Part shown: positions 62,897-64,000 of the stretch, one piece after another
How positions within the stretch are numbered: position 1 is the first letter of the stretch
Layout: every line of letters begins with the position of its first letter
DNA from: Pseudomonas putida
GTDB taxonomy: Bacteria > Pseudomonadota > Gammaproteobacteria > Pseudomonadales > Pseudomonadaceae
NCBI RefSeq assembly: GCF_028682455.1
Contig: NZ_JANHLD010000001.1
Location: forward strand, 124,001 to 188,000
Direction: 5' to 3'
DNA: 64,000 nt
Translations under genes and position numbers: made by a program
Notes under the pieces: generated by a model
Databases searched by the model: none
Seen by the model: only the letters and a program-made list of their open reading frames with translations
What the model was told of the DNA's origin: nothing

Positions 62897-64000
62897 TTAC
62901 TGCTGATATGTCTTTAGGAAGTTTCCGATTCGGCCAATGGCTTGTTCCAGGTCGTCGACCCTTGGCAGGGTGACCACGCGGAAGTGATCCGGCCATGGCC
63001 AGTTGAACGCCGTACCCTGGACGATCAGCAGTTTTTCCGAGAGCAGCAGGTCAAGAACGAACTTTTCATCGTTGTGGATAGGGCAGACCTTCGGATCGAT
63101 CCGCGGGAAGGCGTAGAGTGCGCCCATCGGCTTGACGCAGCTGACGCCGGGAATGTCGTTGAGCAGTTCCCAGGTGCGGTTGCGCTGTTCGAGCAGGCGG
63201 CCTGGTGGCAGGACCAGGTCATTGATGCTCTGGTAGCCGCCCAGCGCGGTCTGGATGGCATGCTGGCTCGGCACGTTGGCGCACAGGCGCATGTTGGCCA
63301 GCATGTCGATGCCTTCGATGTAGCTCTGGGCATGCTGCTTGGGCCCGGAGATGGCCAGCCAGCCGGAACGGAAGCCCGCCACCCGGTAGGACTTGGACAG
63401 GCCGTTGAAGGTCAGGCAGAGCAGGTCTGGGGCCAGCGAAGCGGTGCTGATGTGCACGGCTTCGTCGTAGAGGATCTTGTCGTAGATTTCGTCCGAGAAC
63501 ACCACCAGGTTGTGCTGGCGCGCCAGCTCCAGCATGCCCAGCAGCAGTTCGCGCGAGTATACGGCGCCGGTCGGGTTGTTCGGGTTGATGATCACCAGTG
63601 CCTTGGTGTTGGAGGTGATCTTGGCCTTGATGTCGTCAAGGTCGGGGAACCAGTCGGCCTGCTCGTCGCACAGGTAGTGCACCGGGTTGCCGCCCGCCAG
63701 GCTCACGGCGGCGGTCCACAGCGGGTAGTCGGGGGCCGGGATCAGCACTTCATCGCCGTTGTTGAGCAGGGCCTGCATCGACATCACGATCAACTCGGAA
63801 ACGCCGTTGCCCAGGTAGATGTCTTCGATGCCGACACCTTCGACCTGCTTTTGCTGGTAATACTGCATCACCGCCTTGCGCGCGCTGAACAGGCCCTTGG
63901 AGTCGCTGTAGCCCTGGGCTGTCGGCAGGTTGCGGATGACATCCTGGAGGATTTCATCCGGCGCCTCGAAACCAAAGGGCGCCGGGTTGCCGATATTCAG
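62897..64000 (-). CDS. alaA: Glutamate-pyruvate aminotransferase AlaA (partial)
   Basis: Fold-type I PLP transaminase making alanine from pyruvate and glutamate. The N terminus is cut by the window edge; the frame is open to base 64000 (LNIGNPAPFGFEAPDE...). The visible 367 residues include GYSDSKGLFSAR, NPNNPTGAVYS, FSDEIYDKILY and the PLP-Lys in FNGLSKSYRVAGFRSGW. Followed by a terminator and then htpX, an order common in pseudomonads. Confidence 0.95.
   Translation of the reverse strand: MNIGNPAPFGFEAPDEILQDVIRNLPTAQGYSDSKGLFSARKAVMQYYQQKQVEGVGIEDIYLGNGVSELIVMSMQALLNNGDEVLIPAPDYPLWTAAVSLAGGNPVHYLCDEQADWFPDLDDIKAKITSNTKALVIINPNNPTGAVYSRELLLGMLELARQHNLVVFSDEIYDKILYDEAVHISTASLAPDLLCLTFNGLSKSYRVAGFRSGWLAISGPKQHAQSYIEGIDMLANMRLCANVPSQHAIQTALGGYQSINDLVLPPGRLLEQRNRTWELLNDIPGVSCVKPMGALYAFPRIDPKVCPIHNDEKFVLDLLLSEKLLIVQGTAFNWPWPDHFRVVTLPRVDDLEQAIGRIGNFLKTYQQ

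Overview
The window is a chromosomal segment from a Pseudomonas, most likely of the P. putida / P. fluorescens group. The evidence is the set of housekeeping genes (pyrF, folE, prmB, aroC, earP-efp, ohr-ohrR, class II DAHP synthase, tpm, htpX, alaA), several genus-typical small proteins (DUF2897, DUF1127, a GreAB-like factor) and repeated REP palindromes built on the core GGGGCAAGCCCGCTCC. Coding density is high and most genes are GC-rich. The first ~2 kb is visibly more AT-rich, as is usual at the edge of an O-antigen/LPS island.

Layout. 0.2-6 kb: a membrane sulfatase-fold transferase faces away from an rmlC-B-D-A set that makes dTDP-L-rhamnose. 6-17.8 kb: comEA, pyrF, several SDR/MDR oxidoreductases, an MFS pump divergent from a MocR regulator, a BenE-type permease, glutathione/glutaredoxin proteins, folE, a Smr protein and an isochorismatase-like protein. 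18-30.5 kb: prmB, aroC, an acireductone-dioxygenase-like protein that has lost metal ligands, an ankyrin protein, a ZIP transporter, ogt, a second large sulfatase-fold membrane protein and an RraB-like protein. 30.7-33.8 kb: a tight three-gene operon of circularly permuted ATP-grasp, alpha-E and transglutaminase proteins. 34-38.5 kb: a cytochrome c, a glutamine amidotransferase, CorA, PlsC and a crotonase. 38.7-40.9 kb: tRNA-Ser(GGA), its terminator and a complete group II intron inserted directly behind that terminator. 41-48.6 kb: a TonB receptor, MFS/LysR and SDR/LysR pairs and a Gre-like factor. 48.7-54.3 kb: earP-efp, ohr-ohrR, and a LysR/TauE pair. 54.4-64 kb: a DUF1127 protein, an AlkZ-like protein, DAHP synthase, a spermidine-synthase-like protein, a cold-shock-type DEAD-box helicase with a structured leader, a DODA-like dioxygenase, tpm, htpX and the 3' part of alaA.

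Functional links. RmlA-D supply dTDP-L-rhamnose, which EarP (43 kb away) attaches to Arg32 of EF-P, encoded next to earP. AroC and DAHP synthase are the last and first steps of the shikimate pathway. Four regulators (MocR and three LysR) are divergent from likely targets, two of them over an inverted repeat with a 12-base spacer.

Most notable observations: the acireductone-dioxygenase homologue lacking two of four metal ligands; the isochorismatase-like protein with Ser in place of the catalytic Cys; the DEAD-box leader whose last hairpin pairs over the start codon; the group II intron behind the tRNA-Ser terminator; and the ATP-grasp/alpha-E/transglutaminase operon, whose product is not established. 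No CRISPR array, prophage, transposase or rRNA gene was seen.
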